This document shows, in pieces, positions 34,799-45,644 of a stretch of 64,000 nucleotides of DNA. Origin of the DNA: Lophius americanus (lineage: Eukaryota > Chordata > Actinopteri > Lophiiformes > Lophiidae). The notes below the pieces were generated by a model, which made no database searches, had not been told where the DNA came from, and was given only the letters and a program-made list of their open reading frames with translations. A program made the position numbers and the translations under genes. The stretch spans positions 372,001 to 436,000 of the forward strand of contig JBBDHG010000063.1 in NCBI GenBank assembly GCA_037951165.1, read 5' to 3'. How positions within the stretch are numbered: position 1 is the stretch's first letter; each line of letters starts with the position of its first letter.

Positions 34799-36950
34799 AT
34801 GAAATTCAACAACTACAACACTCCGTTGTGCATATCAGTTATTAAACAACTTCGACTCCTTCGCCGGCCCCGTTACGTTCACAGAAGTTGCCATTTTAGG
34901 TTTGTTTACTCCCGCGCCGATCACTCCATTCCGTCGTTTTGGTCTGACGTGCGCACCTTCGGGTCTCAGACGCATCATCAGATCGCTGCCGCTCTTCCCA
35001 CTAGTGGGACTGGAGTTTCCTCAATAAAGATACTCACGGAGCGGGTAGATTTCAGTCTTCTTCGGCCAATACAGAGACTCACTGTTCCATCTAGTATTAA
35101 AAAGGAAGTCTTTCTGCAGAACTTTGTATCAGCCAATGACTAAGTGGATTTCTACAATAACCCCTTGAATAGTATCCTGGATCGTCACGCCTCTGTAAAA
35201 ACTAGAACAGTCTCCTTCTCCCCCTCAGGCCCCTGGTTCACCAGTGAGCTACGGAAAATGAAGGCAGCTGGGTGTGCCGTTGAGCAGCTTCAGGTCTCAC
35301 TGTCCACAAGCTAGCCTTTCGGGAACACCAAAAGGTCTACTCAAAGTCGTTTAGAGAGGCTCGGTCACTCTTCTACTCGAACATTATCAAAATCAGTCCT
35401 GGAAATTCTAAGCAGCTGTTTTACACTATCAATCATCTTCTAAAACCACAAACTTCCCCACTTACAGAAATGACAGAAGAGCACTGTGATAATTTCATGG
35501 ATTTCTTCAAATCCAAAATTGACTCAATCCATTCTGTCCTTTCTGGTTCCTCTAATCTACCTATCTCCGAGCCTCTAAACTGCTTCCCAGAAATCTCACA
35601 GCAAGAGGTTGAGAATGTCATCAGGACAATGAAACCCTCCATCTGTGCCCTCGACCCCTTTCCTACAGCCATAGTGAAGACATCTCTTCCATCAGTCCCC
35701 TGATCAACGCTGTAATAAACCAATCCCTCCAGGCTGGCTTTGTACCATCTGCCCTAAAATATTCAGACCACTCCTCAAAAAACCCACTCTTGTTGCAGAA
35801 GTTTTTGCAAATTTCAGATTCACTTTTGGGGTCCCCCAGGGATCAGTTTTTGGCCCCATTCTCTTCATACTCAACATGCTCCCCCTTGGCCATGTAATCA
35901 GTCGATATGGACTCTCATTCCATTGCTACGCTGAGGACACACAAATATACATAAAAACTGACACATGTTCCTCTGCAGCTTTTCCATACTCATCATCATC
36001 TCCCCTGTCAACTCTCGCGCTTGTCTGGAGGAGATAAAGGTCTGGATGTAAAACAACTTTCTCCAGTTGAACAGCTCCAAAACCGAAGCAATTTTAATTG
36101 GCACCCCACATCAGACCCAGTCTTCCTCCATATCCAGCATTATTTTCCCTGGTCATGACATTCCCCTCTCTTCATCAGTCACCAACCTCGGCGTAAGATT
36201 TGACCCTCAACTCACTTTTGAATCCCACATCAAACACATCTGCAAGATCTCCTTTCACCATCTCAGAAATATTTCCAAACTCTGTTCTTCACTCACCTTG
36301 TGTGATGCTGAAGAGCTGGTCCACGCTTTTGTCTCCACCAGACTGGATTACTGTAACGCACTTCTCATCGGGATCCCCGATAAAAGTCTTTAAAGACTAC
36401 AGTATGTTCAAAACAGTGCTGCAAGGATTCTGATGAGAGTTCGTAAACACGAACACATCACCGCTGTTCTTCATTCCCTTCATTGGCTTCCCATCTCCAC
36501 CAGGATTGATTATAAGATCTCTCTCCTCACTCACCAGTGCATCCATGGTAACGCACCCCCCTACCTAAAAGAACTACTCACAGCACTGATCTCCACACGA
36601 TCCCTCCGTTCTACCCAGTCATACCGCCTCCTCCTTCCCCGGACCTCGTTCAGCACCATGGGTGATCGGGCCTTCTGTTCTGCTGCCCCCCGTCTGTGGA
36701 ATGCCCTCCCTGACCATCTGAGGGTTCCACAGACGACTGAGACTTTTAGAAAAGGTCTTAAAACTTTCCTTTTTAGCAGAATCTATAACTATAATTACAT
36801 TGCTGCTTTTTGGTCATATTATTATATAATAATTATTATATTTTTTATTGATGCTTTTATCTGCTTTAACCTTGTAGCACTTTGAGATTTCATCCAAATG
36901 TAAGTGCGCTATAAATTGAATTTATTATTATTATTATTATTATTATTATC
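34799..36950 (+). mobile_element. L2-type LINE retrotransposon, 5'-truncated and broken
   Basis: Decayed reverse-transcriptase element. Pieces in several frames show RRPRYVHRS near 34865, the pre-RT segment EEHCDNFMDFFKSKIDSI (35473 on), ALDPFPTAIVK (35656), the RT core FGVPQGSVFGPILF (35826-35870) and CYAEDTQIYIKT (about 35920-35960), the post-RT segment NSSKTEAILIGTPHQTQSSS (36070 on), and the conserved C-terminal end FCSAAPRLWNALPDHLRVPQ (36670 on). It ends with cgctataaattgaatttatt and an (ATT)n tail at 36921-36949, typical of L2-clade LINEs in fish. The catalytic YADD is YAED, a stretch before the RT core is deleted, and there are frameshifts and stops, so it is dead. The endonuclease part was not recognised. 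Confidence 0.85.
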
Positions 36951-38585
36951 CACCTGTAAATACGTTTTCACATTCATATATACATATACATTGTCCAAAA
37001 GGACACCCACCTAGAAGGAAAAACTCACCTTCTCCTATGTTAAGTTCTACAGATCAGACATAGTACTTGTCAGTTTTTACAATGAATAAAAAATGGAAAA
37101 AGGAGTGAAAAAAAAGAGGTTTTCTATCTTTACATTAATGTTTATGAGGTATTTAGATTTTCCCATCATCTAAGATCCACCTTTCCTGAAAACATTGCCA
37201 CAAATTAGCACTCAAATTAATGGACAAAACACTTAATACCGCTGTTTGAACACAACACACTACAAAAAATAAGAATACCGCAGTTAGATATTTATTGTTT
37301 TCCATTTACACATACATCACTTGTAAGAACGATATTGCAGTACGCGCCTATAGTGATCACTAAAGCTGATGAAGCATTAATTCCTCGCTTCAACAACATA
37401 ATATCAATCACGATATGCACATTTGGGTGGGCTTCCCCACCGGTATCACCAGCACTGAATGAACAATTTGGTATATTAGAATGAGACGTGCCCCTTATGT
37501 AATAATAACACTAAATAATTATCAAATGAATCCCCACTACATGTAATCTATCTATATTTATCTATTGAATTTAATACATGTTTATCCATAAAAATTATTT
37601 TTTGTGTCACAATGAACAGGTGATATGCATTGTTATAAATTACATTAAGTTTGAAGCACGAAACACTGCCATGATGCCTTAACTGTTACATTATGAAGGA
37701 GACGTTTTCCACACACCACTGTGCTTCACACTTTCTGTAACCAGGAAACAAAAAAAGTCCTGACATCGATATAATGTATATAATTCCTCCCTCTCTGTTT
37801 CCTAGAGATAACATGCTGGTGTTTGTATTTAATATGAGGACAAATGACGGTTTATTCTTTCCTTCAACTCCAATGAAAGCAGCATAGCATTAAAAACTGC
37901 CATGAAACACGGTTTGCTGGCATGTTGACAGTCAGGTCCCATGAATGGCCTTTTCCATTGATATATGAAGGGAAATAAATATATATGGAAAGGAGAAGTT
38001 ATTCATAGTCTCTTATACACTTCTCTTAGCATGTGATTGGCCACTCATTACTGACACTATATGGTATGATATACAGTAAGTACTGCATTTATGCTTACAG
38101 TTTGTGAATTTCTGAAAGTTAAGCTGCTTAGTCGTCCAGCTTGGTGTGTTAGTAGAACTTTACCCTGGTATTTTGAATTGGAATTAGTTTGGTGCCACTT
38201 AATCTGAAAGAATTTTTGCTTTTTAAAATTTTTTATTTCCTTTTATGGAGGCTGTGGTCTGATGAACGGATAAAAAAAACATCACTGCATTGTAGCTGCA
38301 TTGCTAGGAAACAGCTTGGCTCCAGTATTGTAGGAGTAAATTACAAGCTGGTTTCTTCCTATTGAGGTGTTGGTATTGTTAACACTGCGACAGGAAATAA
38401 CCCAAGCTCATTTATTATTCATGTGTATTGTATTTGGAAAATTCCACGATACACCAACATTTATAGTCTGTTTTCCTTTTCTTGCTTTTTATAAACATGT
38501 ATTGTCAGCTTTTTTTGTTTTATTTCCCATGTAGCATCAGAGTGATGATCCATTTTGCAGTATCTCTGTGATGTTGTTCATGCAG
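36951..38585. other. Non-coding DNA before the abhd8 coding exons
   Basis: AT-rich, no open frame of note and no repeat recognised. If abhd8 starts near 32050, this is part of its first intron, ending at the acceptor catgcag before 38586. Confidence 0.5.
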
Positions 38586-38594
38586 GAAAGCATC

Positions 38595-40598
38595 ATGCTG
38601 ACCAGTATCACTGAGGGAATACTGTGCTGCTTGACTGGGAAGACTGCCAGTCTGGTTTTACCCCTGGAATCATCTGAACCGTCTGATGGTTATGAGTTAG
38701 TGGAGGTGAAACCTGGGAGAGTCCTGCGAGTACAACACATCGTCCCTGAGCTTCAGCCTGTTGTAAAGGAAGACCAGCTTTCAGACAAGGAGAAGATGGT
38801 TGGTGACTGTGATGAAGAGAACTTTCCTGAAGATTTGAATAAAGAAAGCAGTATGGGCAGCAGCGTCCACTGCAAGAGGAAGATCACGGTCTACCGCAAC
38901 GGCCAGCTGGTGATTGAAAATCTTGGTGATGTTTTGCACTCTGAGATCCTGCAATGTCAAGATGGTGATCTGGAGCCTTGTAGCACCGTAGAGGTGGAGC
39001 TTGCTGATTACAAGGAAATGCCATCTTCCCCAGACCCCAACCCTGTTCCTCCTGCAGTTCCTCCACCCATTGGGGAACAGAAACCTGCTCCCCCTCCTCG
39101 CCGCCGCCGTCGTAAGCCCAAGCGTACAGTTCTAATTAACTCAAAGAGGGTGATTTCAAGCTGCAAAGGGACCCACTCAGACGTAGCACTGTTCTTCGTG
39201 CACGGTGTAGGAGGTTCTCTGGACATTTGGGGTAGCCAGCTGGACTTCTTTTCACGGCTGGGCTATGAGGTTATAGCACCTGACCTGGCAGGTCACGGAG
39301 GAAGCACTGCCCCACAGATTGCAGCAGCTTATACTTTTTATGCCCTTGCAGAAGACCTTCGTGCCATCTTTAAGAGATATGCTCGAAAACGCAACATTCT
39401 CATTGGCCACTCATATGGGTGAGGATTCCTTAGAGGAAGTTCCTTTTCAAGTTGTCTATCTAGTACTGATTGACATGCTGTTGTTTACATGCTCTATTTT
39501 CTCCTCCTGCCTCTTCTAGAGTATCATTTTGCACCTTCCTGGCCCATGAATATCCTGATCTGGTGCATAAGGTCGTGATGATCAATGGAGGCGGTCCCAC
39601 GGCTCTAGAGCCCAGCCTATGCTCCATCTTCCAGTTGCCATCTTGTGTCCTGCACTGTCTGTCACCCTGTCTGGCATGGAGCTTCCTAAAGTAAGATCTG
39701 CATGTGTTATATTAAAACACTGTGGATAGGGACACAACAACCTGGCAAATAATTTTCTAGCACTTATTCAAACATAATTATCATTGAATTCTAGTCTTAA
39801 CTGTTCCAAATAAAACTTTCTCTCTCTATTTCTAACCTTCAGAGCCGGATTCGCTCGTCAGGGTGCCAAAGAAAAGCAACTGTTGAAACAAGGCAATGCC
39901 TTCAACGTCGCTCCGTTTGTGCTGCGAGCTATGATGAGTGGTCAGTACTGGCCTGAGGGGGATGAGGTCTACCATGCTGAGCTCACTGTGCCTATCCTCC
40001 TGGTTCATGGAATGTGTGACAAGTTTGTGCCTGTGGATGAGGACCAGCGTATGGCAGAGGTATAGTACTTCTTTATACTGTATTTGTTGTGTGAGTAATG
40101 ATCACTTTCTCTGGTAAACAATTTGACTGTGTTTGTAATTTTACCATTAAACAGAATAAGTGGAAGATTTTAGGGATTCAATATTATTCTTTTCACAAAT
40201 TATTCTACGGTGATGCAGTGGCTCAGTCTTCTAAGATAACCAGAGGCAGGGTAGTGAGGGTTATGGTGTAGCCACTCTTTAGGTGCCCTCTAGTTCATCC
40301 CATGATATTGAATTTGAAATTTAGTGATTTTGGATTGAAATGTTTTCTTTTGTTTTGCTCTTCATTCATTTCCCCCACTCTCCAGATCCTTCTGTATGCA
40401 TTCTTAAAAGTCATTGGAGAGGGAAGTCACATGGTAATGATGGAGTGTCCTGAAACAGTCAACACCCTCCTCCATGAGTTCTTCCTGTGGGAGCCTGACA
40501 TGTCCAGAAAAGACTGCGTCAAGACAGATAGAGAGAAGACTGTTGCTCTCAGTGACACCCTCCACACAATGAGAACAAATAAGCAAATGGAAAAATAA
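38595..40598 (+). CDS. abhd8: abhd8, alpha/beta-hydrolase domain protein 8, 4 coding exons, 474 aa
   Basis: Coding exons: 38595-39418, 39520-39690, 39843-40059, 40386-40598; phases agree. The start ATG at 38595 gives MLTSITEGILCCLTG, matching the human start (MLTGVTDGIFCCL); upstream in-frame ATGs lie before the acceptor at 38586. After a variable acidic and Pro-rich N-terminal third with a basic RRRRRKPKR block, the hydrolase fold starts at FFVHGVGGSLDIW (oxyanion region HGxGG). The nucleophile elbow GHSYG is split by intron 1. Later motifs are FLAHEYPDLVHKVVMINGGG, RAMMSGQYWPEGDEVYHAEL, LLVHGMCDKFVPVDEDQRM (acid residue region) and GEGSHMVMMECPE with the catalytic-type His. The fold predicts a serine hydrolase; ABHD8 has been linked to NLRP3 inflammasome turnover, and its substrate is unclear. 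It is 35 residues longer than human. AATAAA signals lie at 41156 and 42618, the latter followed by a GT-rich element. Confidence 0.95.
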
Positions 40599-42640
40599 CC
40601 AGCAAGGAGGATAGTTTTGTCACAGGTTGAAGTAGAATGGTGTTTGTTCTTAAGGCTGCTCCCAGGCTGAGAGCTGTTGCAAACAGAACCGAATCTTAAG
40701 TATGTGGAATGCTACTGGTTCGCAAAGATAAAACAGGACTTAGGCATGGTGCCAACCAGAGAAAGATGAACAGACCAGAAAAGTGAAAGGAATGGATGCA
40801 GCTACACAGTCTGTTTTTTCTTCACATTTTGACACCAATGTGCTCCTTCGTGTCAAGTTTGCAAAACATCAAAACACCGGGACATCGGATGGACTGTGTC
40901 CATTTGTGTTTGTGAAATGTTTCTCTTGAAGAAAGCATCAAATCCATGCAATGGTCTGTGAATTTCCTCACCTTTACCATAGATATTCCAAGAAGAACTG
41001 CAGTGATTGTATTGCCTTTAGAAATGGTCCGACATCTGCTTTGAAAAATGGCTACGTAATCTGTAGGGAATTGATGAATTTACAGATTCATCACTATGAT
41101 GGCAAAAGATGACTTATAAAAAGAGTCAATTGTTGATAATAATTATGTATTATCAAATAAAGAGTGGATGCTGTAGTTAAAAGGGTTACAGATGTGAAAT
41201 CTACACAGATGTACATACAAATGTCATTCACATTTACATTACACACATTTACAACATTATATTATGCAAAAGGGAGATACACTAAACCCATTGTTCATTG
41301 GCAACGAAGCCCCAATAAAGGTCATCCACACAATGCACAGTGTACACAATCTCAAACATAAAGACTTAAAGTTCCTCCTGTCATCATTACAATTGGCTCA
41401 TCTATTCTCAAATTGTGGCAATTTATTTTCCATATATTCAACTCCAATATAAAATCTAAACCCAAAAAGCTATGTGTGTCTATACTACAGATAATGTAAC
41501 CAATTCATAGTTGCATGAAAATTAAATAATATTCAATGAGGGATGTGTGTGATAACTGGTTCCTACAACAGTTGTAAACAAACAATGTGTTTCACCTCTA
41601 TTAAAATAGCCATTTCTCCAATACTATAGAATATCCTAAGGATACAAAGTACTGAGGCCCTACATAACTTCAGAATATGGAAGGGTATTAGGGTTGTTTC
41701 AGATTGTTTCAGTTTCATTGGCAATATATTCTGTTATTGAGGTCCCACTGGACTTCTCTAATCAAACAAGTATTATTTTTATTGTGTTAAAACTATTATT
41801 TTGTTCTTATTTGAGATAGAAGCTGTCATAACAAAATTTGGTAAGACTTTCAGCTCTTGATTCTCTGGACTTATAAATGCCCAATAAGACTATTTTCCCC
41901 TTCTACTCTGCGGTCCTTCTTATTTATCAAAAAGTGTCAGAGAGACTTCTCAGACATTGTGATGAAACTGAAACAGAAAGACATTCAATCATGGGTGCTG
42001 ATTTGTCTCATAGTGGGACATCGAGGTTGAATTAAAGGTACAGTCTAGTATTCTCCGTTGCTGTGCTTTTCTGCTTACTGAATAGTTTATACTGTTGAGT
42101 AGCAGATGATGTAAATGGTTGGATTTAAGACAGTTCCAAGCTCAAAATACAACATTAGTCAGCTCTATGAAGAAGGAAATTCAAAGAGGGACATTTGTAC
42201 TATCTGTTATATATGCATTTTGACTGGTCTTATGCAAGTTAAGCAAAACAGAGAGGAGAAGAAGAACAGAAACTGACCTGGGACTGAAACTGCCAAAATA
42301 TCACATATTCAATATAGACTTTCCAAAAACCAATAAATGCTGCTGATGTACTGTGTGTCTCATTTGGTGTAAAAGGTCACTAAAACTATATGGACTACAG
42401 GGTGCACATTCTCTTATGCTACAGGTGTGCATATTAAATGTTGCCAGTGCTCAACTGTGCTATATCTTATTGTCGTTAACAAAATGTGTTACTGTTATTG
42501 TTGCATTTATTCATGACATTAAAAATATATGCACTGCCTGAATGTGGATGCATATAATGTTATATAGTCTATCAAAACAGTTGGATACAGTGTATGAACG
42601 TGCCTCTCCTGTCATGAAATAAAAAAGATGTTCTCAGTCT
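40599..42640 (+). other. Probable abhd8 3' UTR
   Basis: AT-rich non-coding sequence. AATAAA at 41156-41161 would give a 560-nt UTR. AATAAA at 42618-42623, with a tgtgtgtgtgtt element about 30 bp downstream, would give a 2-kb UTR. No coding exon was recognised. Confidence 0.4.
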
Positions 42641-42869
42641 ATGGAGCATTTTGTGTGTGTGTTTGATGCAACAAATGCTGTTTCATTTCATGTAGTTTCA
42701 TTGAGTGTCAGCATAAAAATAATTTCAATAAATGCTATTTCTGATGACATCAATGCAAGTGATAATGTGATGATAAAATGATACAATGGATAAGTGCACT
42801 AATAGTGAAACTTTAAGAAAAGGTGTAATGGCTTATGACAAGATACTGCGGTAATTTAATAGAATAGAA

Positions 42870-43245
42870 GAATTAAACAAACTTTATTTATCCCCATCGG
42901 GATATTAAAGTGATAAAGCAGCTCCAACATTAACATTTAGTATAATAAGGATGTAAAATTAATAAAATAATTTATTCACCGGGCCAGCATGATGAAATGT
43001 CGGGAAGCACTGTTTCCACACATCAAGAAGGTTCTCGTTTCAAATCTAGGCCTATCTGTGTGGAATTAGGGTTAGTCCTTCTGGTTGCTCCAGCTTCCTT
43101 CTACAGTCCTTAATCATGCAATAGTTGAATTGGTGACACTAACTTGCCATAGATGTGAACGTGAGCATGAGTTGTTGTTTGTTTTTTCTATGTTGTTCGG
43201 CTTCTGATGAAGTGGCAACTTGTCAAGGGTGTACACTGCGATAGA
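42870..43245 (+). repeat. Degenerate teleost interspersed repeats
   Basis: 42883-42902 shares the palindromic core noted at 26044. From 42975, landmarks (agcactgtttccacacatca, tggttgctccagcttccttc, cttgccatagatgtgaacgt, caacttgtcaagggtgtaca) correspond to the same common repeat as 9714-10005, which can be read as a decayed SINE-like unit. Confidence 0.5.
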
Positions 43246-43274
43246 AAATTAATGGATGAGGAGATTTTTTATCA

Positions 43275-43276
43275 TC

Positions 43277-43346
<70 letters not shown>
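43275..43346. repeat. (TCTA)18 microsatellite
   Basis: Seventy-two bases of uninterrupted TCTA/ATCT tetranucleotide, giving false Ile-Tyr-Leu-Ser open frames. Length suggests it is highly polymorphic. Confidence 0.95.
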
Positions 43347-43699
43347 AATTGATAATAAATCAACATGTGAATCTGATGGTGATGGAAACAACAAAACATA
43401 ATATAAACTTATCCATGTGGGTTGAATCCAAAGCAAGAAGACGTTTCACCTCGAAAAGAGACTTCTCCAGTTCATTGAAGAAGCCTTCAGTGAATACAGT
43501 TGCTTTGCATTCAACCCACACGCATTACTATGACCTGAATGAATGAAAAACTACACAGACATATAATATATATTACTACAAATCAAATTGAATCTATGTT
43601 GACAAAGATTAATTTCGTTTCACAGAATTAATATTTACATGGTAAGGACAGTGTTAGATTTGAACTCTAATATTCGTTTGATCATATGACGGCTTGTCG

Positions 43700-43805
43700 G
43701 AGGCGCGCTATGATTGGCTGAGCGTCTCCCATGCGTGTTGGGGTAAACAAAATCCAAGTTGCGTGTAAGAGCATACTAGTGGCAATGGACGACAGTAATC
43801 TCTTC
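43700..43805 (+). promoter_or_regulatory. kdm4a promoter and candidate first exon
   Basis: An inverted CCAAT box in a classic context (tgattggctg, ATTGG 43713-43717) in a short GC-rich patch precedes ATG at 43785 with G at -3 and +4. Seven codons (MDDSNLF) run to a donor TTC|gtaagg at 43805/43806. Joined to the acceptor before 45624 they stay in frame with kdm4a. A second good donor (gtg|gtaagt) lies at 43915 and would make a longer untranslated exon. Confidence 0.45.
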
Positions 43806-45039
43806 GTAAGGGGCGACCTGTTTTCATTCCCTTCTGTTCACCGCTGTTATTTATATTAATTACGATAAACCTCAAACGCAAAGGAAATACTGTCTACATA
43901 AACTGAGGGTAGGTGGTAAGTGTTTGCATGCTGCGCTAGTTCATAGCACTCCATGTTAGCTTATTACTTCCCAATGCTAACCCCAAGGCTAGGCTAGCCG
44001 GAACTGCTTCACTGGTAATGTAAATCGCGAGAGGTTGGGCTACTTCCTGGATTGACGAACGATACTTTCATTTAACAAAGCTTAATTCCAACAATTGTTA
44101 TGCGACGTGTTTGAGATAAACCGGCATTTTCTAGGAATTACAAGAACTTTGAAATTATCTCTGTCTATATCTTCTAACAGTATGTATCACAGCTACAGGG
44201 GTTAATGCAATGCAGGAAATAGTCGCATCCCATCACAGTTAACTGCTATCTATCGCGTAATCAGAACATTGTCCAATAGGACAACAAGATGACATTATCC
44301 AGAACAATTTAACAAATAATTTGCGCAAAGATACACATGTCCAGAAACAAAGGGGACTTGAATGATTGTCTAAACAGCAATGCTATCTAGACGTGCTAGT
44401 GCTATGCTAGTTGTCATTGCATGATACTTACATGAAATTAGATTAAATATTTTATTTCTTCGGTTCATAAATACAGTTGCCCGGCGGTTCACATTCACAC
44501 AGTACATTTGTAAATTAATAAAAACTAATAATTTGATAAATTTAGAATAAAAGCGGCTCACGTTTATTTTGTAAGTTAGCAGATGAGCTAATGCTAGCTG
44601 GCTGGGTTTCCACCTTGGGGCCGAATTAAAGAGACGCAGGATTAACCAATCAGAGGCAATCAGTTTCTCAGTACGGGCTACCGTCACCCCCGCCAAAGCT
44701 AAGAAACAAAACGTATTTTTACCACGTAACATGCAAAACTTTTATATTGTTAGAGATGGATGTTAAATTGAGTTTATGCTGTATCTACTATTCATAATTA
44801 TAAACGGTTAAACATATATTTTATGATTAACTTAATAATGAAAGCTGAAGATGCAATGTGTAGCATCACTATTTAAAACCGACCAATTAATATATGGAAT
44901 ACAATTATTATTTATTCCTGACAATTTGTAAAATCCTACCAATGAAACTTGCCAAAAATATATTGTTTCATTCAATTGTTGCTTGTTTTAATTATTTACC
45001 TTTTGAAAATTGTTCATCATCATAAACAAATTATATATA

Positions 45040-45570
45040 GGGTGGGCAAAGGAGATATGCGGTAGCCAGTCAAAGTAAACTTTTCAAAAGTAGAAAATTA
45101 AATAGTTGATTTACAATGATCAGTTAGTAAACATGGACTTGATTTGCCAATGGTAGACTATTTAAGTTGCAAGTGAAAATTTTGGTCTTTAGTTTCATTT
45201 AATGAAACCAGGGAAATCTGCATGCCTAATGACATTAGGGATTTTGACATGGGACTACATTGTGGTGGTTAGACAAGTCCAAAAAGTCTCCAAAACTGTA
45301 GGTCTTGTTTTGTGTTCCTGGCCTGCAAGGATTAGTGTCTACCAAAGCGGTCTTTGGAAGGGTAGGTAGGGAAATGGTGACAGTGTTATTGGCACCAAGT
45401 TTCATGCATGTGAGTAGAGTTTTCTACTACCCAACAGTAACACAAGATGATGAAAAGGTAGTCAAAAATGTGTCAGGGCACACAGTGAATCGCAGAAGTG
45501 TTTTGGTGCCAAAACGGGACATACACATCCTCAGGCAGTTGCTCATAATTTTATGGTGCAAATTCCATTC
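45040..45570 (+). mobile_element. Highly decayed Tc1-like transposon in kdm4a intron 1
   Basis: Weak but ordered landmarks of the same group: ttaagttgcaagtgaaaatt (45161-45180), tagacaagtccaaaaagtct (45271-45290), ccaaaactgtaggtcttgtt (45291-45310), gtgtctaccaaagcggtctt (45335-45354). No frame survives. It is the oldest-looking of the copies in the window. Confidence 0.5.
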
Positions 45571-45644
45571 CTGAATAAAATAACAACACATTCAATCATA
45601 TTATCCCTATTTTTAATTTACAGGAAGTACCATTGAGATTTGGG

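Noticed and set aside
43275..43346. Array-like repeat considered as CRISPR
   Set aside because: Simple 4-bp microsatellite without spacers, in a vertebrate genome.
43207..43546. Frames rich in Ile-Tyr-Leu-Ser
   Set aside because: Produced by the TCTA microsatellite and neighbouring repeat.
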